Origin: Isoetes taiwanensis
Taxonomy: Eukaryota; Streptophyta; Lycopodiopsida; Isoetales; Isoetaceae
NCBI GenBank assembly: GCA_021234155.1
Contig: JAJEKV010000028.1
Coordinates: forward strand, 5,060,451-5,124,450
Direction of reading: 5' to 3'
DNA length: 64,000 nucleotides
A program made the position numbers and the translations under genes. Shown in pieces: positions 63,124-64,000 of the stretch; position 1 is the first letter of the stretch, and the number at the start of each line of letters is the position of its first letter. Below the pieces are notes generated by a model. The model was not told the DNA's origin, did not search any database, and saw nothing but the letters and a program-made list of their open reading frames with translations.

Positions 63124-63690
63124 TCATGCTGTAGAATCCGCCAACAGGTTAACATTCCAAAAAAGTGAAGCTAGATCAAAATTAAACAAGAGCAGAAGCA
63201 TGTTTTGGGAAAAACAAGAAGGAAGTGATGTCTCGGAGTCAGCAAAGAAGACAGAATTGAAGTAGGCATTGAATGCATCAGTAGTTCTGAAGATGTAATG
63301 ATCAGGAGACCAATTGTTACTATAGAACAGGCGGAATTTGTCCTTGTCCTCCAAAAGAATCAGCAGAGATCCATATAAATCAGCAAGGAGCTTGTGATTG
63401 TAGTACATGGTCCTGTACCTTATCATCTGCCTCTCAGTAAGAATGAAATTGTGATTTGCCAAGAAAGTCCACAGACAATGAACTTGTACTACCTCCCTGC
63501 AGAAGATAGCAGCCCACAAATCCTCACTTTCTTTCTGATACCTTCTATGCCCAGTTCTCATTAGGAAGGATTCCATTGAAGTAGCAATATTGTTCTGCAT
63601 AGTCTGATCCTTTGATGTTTGACTGAATGGAGAATTATCATCAAATTTACTCTTTTCATCTCCACGAAGGAATTCAAGATACTCTAAGAT
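63124..63690 (-). CDS. Unassigned 190-codon minus-strand exon-like frame
   Basis: It is open from an acceptor-like CTTAG near 63,690 and encodes YLEFLRGDEKSKFDDNSPFS, FLMRTGHRRYQKESEDLWAA, ILTERQMIRYRTMYYNHKLL and FRLFYSNNWSPDHYIFRTTD. It ends in a Leu/Phe-rich tail. The even, charged helical character suggests a real protein or a relic. I recognise no family. It could be a last exon. Confidence 0.4.
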   Translation of the reverse strand: MLEYLEFLRGDEKSKFDDNSPFSQTSKDQTMQNNIATSMESFLMRTGHRRYQKESEDLWAAIFCREVVQVHCLWTFLANHNFILTERQMIRYRTMYYNHKLLADLYGSLLILLEDKDKFRLFYSNNWSPDHYIFRTTDAFNAYFNSVFFADSETSLPSCFSQNMLLLLFNFDLASLFWNVNLLADSTA

Positions 63691-63763
63691 CATCACAAAA
63701 GAAAATGTTAGAATCTACTACATTCAAATTGGAAATAAATAAATCATAGTGTCCCTTATACTC

Positions 63764-64000
63764 ATGTTCTTTATCTCTCCTGATTACTTCCACCAGAACT
63801 CAATCTGGGGATCCGCTCTTACTATAGCCTCTGTTGGCTCGAAAAACGGCCCGATGCTAAATCTTCGGCTTCTCACAGGGTTGAAGAATCAGGGGATCTT
63901 GAGCTTAAAAGATTTGGCAAAGTACGACGAGAATCCTCATTTTCTCAAGAACAACAAGGTCCTCGAGGTTTTATTCCACATAGGGTTCAGGAATCACAAA
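63764..64000 (+). CDS. Partial ORF running off the window
   Basis: It starts MFFISPDYFHQNSIWGSALT after an upstream TAA and is open to the end: LNLRLLTGLKNQGILSLKDL, LEVLFHIGFRNHK. The pattern IWG...L..KNQGI.SLKDL faintly resembles the region after the reverse transcriptase domain of LINE ORF2, but this is weak. Confidence 0.3.
   Translation, partial: MFFISPDYFHQNSIWGSALTIASVGSKNGPMLNLRLLTGLKNQGILSLKDLAKYDENPHFLKNNKVLEVLFHIGFRNHK

Overview
This window looks like transposon-rich, gene-poor DNA from a large-genome land plant. The plant evidence is a family-1 UDP-glycosyltransferase PSPG box, plant-type Ty3 and LINE relics, Helitron and PIF/Harbinger ends, and GT-AG introns. A fern or gymnosperm would fit, but the sequence does not settle it. 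I see no intact conserved host gene. Recognisable host genes are fragments: queuine tRNA-ribosyltransferase (32.8-33.2 kb), an alpha/beta-hydrolase exon (47.5 kb) and a UDP-glycosyltransferase (59.0-60.2 kb).

Layout. 0.4-5.5 kb: the 3' half of a Ty3-type LTR retrotransposon, with an integrase C-terminus, a small antisense ORF, a large frame-interrupted extra ORF with a coiled coil, a polypurine tract and a 3' LTR. 6.5-9.0 kb: a broken transposase-like gene on the minus strand, then about 1 kb of almost pure purine. 10.2-11.9 kb: a CACTA-like terminus and a dispersed repeat. 12,433-20,111: a candidate 7.7-kb DNA transposon with matching terminal inverted repeats and an ATTA duplication. It holds a DDE-like transposase relic, an acidic protein, and a minus-strand gene relic with a RING-like finger and an FCP1/NIF-type phosphatase domain. 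22.2-28.2 kb: a nearly full-length but damaged LINE with tandem 5' monomers.

29-47 kb is dominated by a family of non-coding, strongly structured elements (called E and A here). They share a 5' hairpin, arrays of small CCAC...GTGG-type hairpins, a large conserved stem-loop, a GGGTAG/CTACCC hairpin and a GATGAATGA end. One copy (29,265-29,953) is delimited by comparison with an empty paralogous site at 56,040. Other copies form a palindrome at 33.2-35.0 kb and a wider inverted repeat (34.1-36.3 versus 44.7-46.9 kb).

48-64 kb holds a LINE 3' end, two Helitron 3' ends of one family, a small inverted-repeat element, a PIF/Harbinger-type element, the second copy of the 29-32.6 kb repeat, the UGT relic and unassigned ORFs.

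The items I judge most likely to be undescribed are the phosphatase-carrying transposon and the structured non-coding element family.
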